Source: an uncultured Eggerthellaceae bacterium (GTDB lineage Bacteria; Actinomycetota; Coriobacteriia; Coriobacteriales; Eggerthellaceae). Taken from it: a stretch of DNA of 6,903 nt. This document shows, one piece after another, positions 5,929-6,903 of the stretch. Each line of letters begins with the position of its first letter. Positions within the stretch are counted from its first letter, which is position 1. The position numbers and the translations under genes are program-made. The notes below the pieces were generated by a model. The model saw only the letters and a list, made by a program, of their open reading frames with translations, did not search any database and was not told where the DNA came from. The stretch is from the NCBI GenBank assembly GCA_958454405.1, contig CAUEBO010000097.1, positions 1 through 6,903 of the forward strand, given 5' to 3'.

Positions 5929-6822
5929 CTATTCCTGCGAGCTGTGCGGATCGACCAGCTTGCGCAGGCTCGATCCGGCCATGTCGAACAGCAGGACCGT
6001 CGCGATGAGCGCAAGGCCGGGGAACACCGCCAGCCACCACATGCCGGCCGACAGGTAGCCCATCGATTCGCTCAGGATCACGCCGATGGCCGGCTGCTCG
6101 GGCGGCAGCCCGAACCCCAGAAACGTGATGGCGGCCTCGTGCAGGATGGCATGCGGGAACAGCAGGATCAGGCCCACCAGGAACTGCGGCAGCACGTAGG
6201 GCAGCATGTGCTTCGCGGCTATGCGCACCGGACCCTGCCCCAGCTTGCGCGCCGCGGCCACGAACGTGGACTCCCTGCACTGCAGTATCTCCGCGCGCAC
6301 GACGCGCGCGAGACTGGGCCAATGGGTCACGGCCACGCCGATGGCGACGCCCCAGAACCCCTTGCCGATGGCGAACGATATGAGGATGAGCAGCACGATG
6401 TGCGGAACGCCCATCATGAGGTCGATGAGCCAGGTGATGACCGCATCCGCCTTCTTGCCGCCGAGCGCGGCGACCGTGCCCAGGACGAGCGCGATGACGG
6501 ACGACACGCCTGCCGCAAGCAAGCCCACGAGCACGCTGGTGGACAGCCCCGACAAGGTGCGCAGCAGCATGTCGCGGCCCATCCAGTCCGTGCCGAAGGG
6601 GTGCGACAGGCTGGGCGCGAGGTTCTTCATCGCGAAGTCGGTCGCCGTGGCCTGTCCGCCCACGGCGATGCCGCCCGCGACGATGGCAGCCAGCGCCACC
6701 AGCGCGAACGCGAACGCCGCCAGCGTCAGCTTCCTGTTCCCCACCCGAGTTGCGCGGGGAACGTGCAGAAGGGGCGGCAACGCCGCGGCCTTGGAGCGAG
6801 CGACGTCGACGGCGTCCACCAA
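5929..6822 (-). CDS. ABC transporter permease, NikC/DppC type
   Basis: This is one of the two membrane subunits of a nickel/peptide-type importer, 297 aa as called. A first membrane segment (about 33-55) is followed by the family hallmark HPFGTDWMGRDML (74-86). Further hydrophobic segments lie near 95-120, 128-152, 155-168, 210-225 and 262-282. The EAA loop that contacts the ATPases is seen as AAARKLG...HMLP (about 189-208), and FLGFGLPP (234-241) is also typical. Homologues of this family are usually about 280-300 aa. The start is uncertain: TTG6822 or GTG6819 have only a weak GGA upstream, and the frame stays open to the window edge. The two ATPase genes follow after 11 nt. The partner permease (NikB/DppB type) should lie beyond the right edge. 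Confidence 0.88.
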   Translation of the reverse strand: MVDAVDVARSKAAALPPLLHVPRATRVGNRKLTLAAFAFALVALAAIVAGGIAVGGQATATDFAMKNLAPSLSHPFGTDWMGRDMLLRTLSGLSTSVLVGLLAAGVSSVIALVLGTVAALGGKKADAVITWLIDLMMGVPHIVLLILISFAIGKGFWGVAIGVAVTHWPSLARVVRAEILQCRESTFVAAARKLGQGPVRIAAKHMLPYVLPQFLVGLILLFPHAILHEAAITFLGFGLPPEQPAIGVILSESMGYLSAGMWWLAVFPGLALIATVLLFDMAGSSLRKLVDPHSSQE

Positions 6823-6830
6823 GCGAGTTC

Positions 6831-6875
6831 CGCACGAGCCGAAGGCCCCAGCGGGGCCGTAGTGCGAGCCCGCAC
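6831..6875. repeat. GC-rich inverted-repeat structure upstream of the permease
   Basis: CGCAC (6831-6835) and GTGCG (6862-6866) flank a perfect inner stem GGCCCC/GGGGCC (6844-6849, 6853-6858). GTGCG can instead pair with a second CGCAC (6871-6875) across a 4-nt loop. CGCACGAGCCGA and CGCACAGCCGA also form an imperfect direct repeat. It may be an intergenic repeat or a leader structure. No upstream gene end is visible in the 81 nt from 6823 to the window edge. Confidence 0.4.
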
Positions 6876-6903
6876 AGCCGAGCGACAGGACGCCCGCGAC
6901 GTC

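Noticed and set aside
4544..6058. 504-residue plus-strand open frame opposite the ATPase genes
   Set aside because: It is the antisense of two clear ABC ATPase genes, and its Arg/His-rich composition is a strand artefact.
4865..6835. 656-residue open frame covering the permease and the first ATPase
   Set aside because: The part above 5917 is the permease gene read out of frame; the real ATPase start is ATG5917 with a strong ribosome binding site.
1..6903. CRISPR array, tRNA, rRNA, insertion sequence or phage genes
   Set aside because: No regularly spaced repeats, cloverleaf, rRNA-like sequence, transposase motifs or flanking terminal repeats were seen on either strand.

Overview
The window is GC-rich except for one short AT-rich promoter island. 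Every supported gene lies on the minus strand, so transcription runs from high to low coordinates. The base composition, the protein sequences and a lipoprotein ModA beside an enoyl-CoA hydratase suggest an anaerobic Coriobacteriia actinobacterium of the Eggerthella/Gordonibacter kind. That placement is recognition by style, not a database match.

Region 1 (about 6903 to 4273) is part of a NikBCDE/DppBCDF-type ABC importer operon. It holds a permease of the NikC/DppC type, a NikD/DppD-type ATPase and a short NikE/DppF-type ATPase, packed with an 11-nt gap and then an 8-nt overlap. The partner permease and binding protein would lie beyond the right edge. The first ATPase carries an unusual 80-residue N-terminal extension: a likely coiled coil followed by a cluster of 11 histidines. 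This favours a metal substrate such as nickel, or metal sensing, over peptides.

Region 2 (4272 to 3166) is a 318-nt gap with a candidate terminator and a candidate promoter, followed by one enoyl-CoA hydratase/isomerase (crotonase) gene with both catalytic glutamates intact.

Region 3 (3165 to 1) is a molybdate uptake operon, modA-modB-modC. It starts from a near-consensus promoter (TTGACT, 17 nt, TAATAT) embedded in AT-rich dyads, and has a strong GC hairpin in the leader. ModA is a lipoprotein. ModB is about twice the usual length because a signal peptide and about 200 residues of unrecognised extracytoplasmic sequence precede the normal permease core. A terminator-like hairpin lies between modA and modB. 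modB and modC overlap by one base (TGATG), and modC runs off the left edge.

The most notable items are the ModB extension, the His-rich NikD-type ATPase and the layered regulatory structures around modA. I found no mobile element, CRISPR array, tRNA or rRNA.
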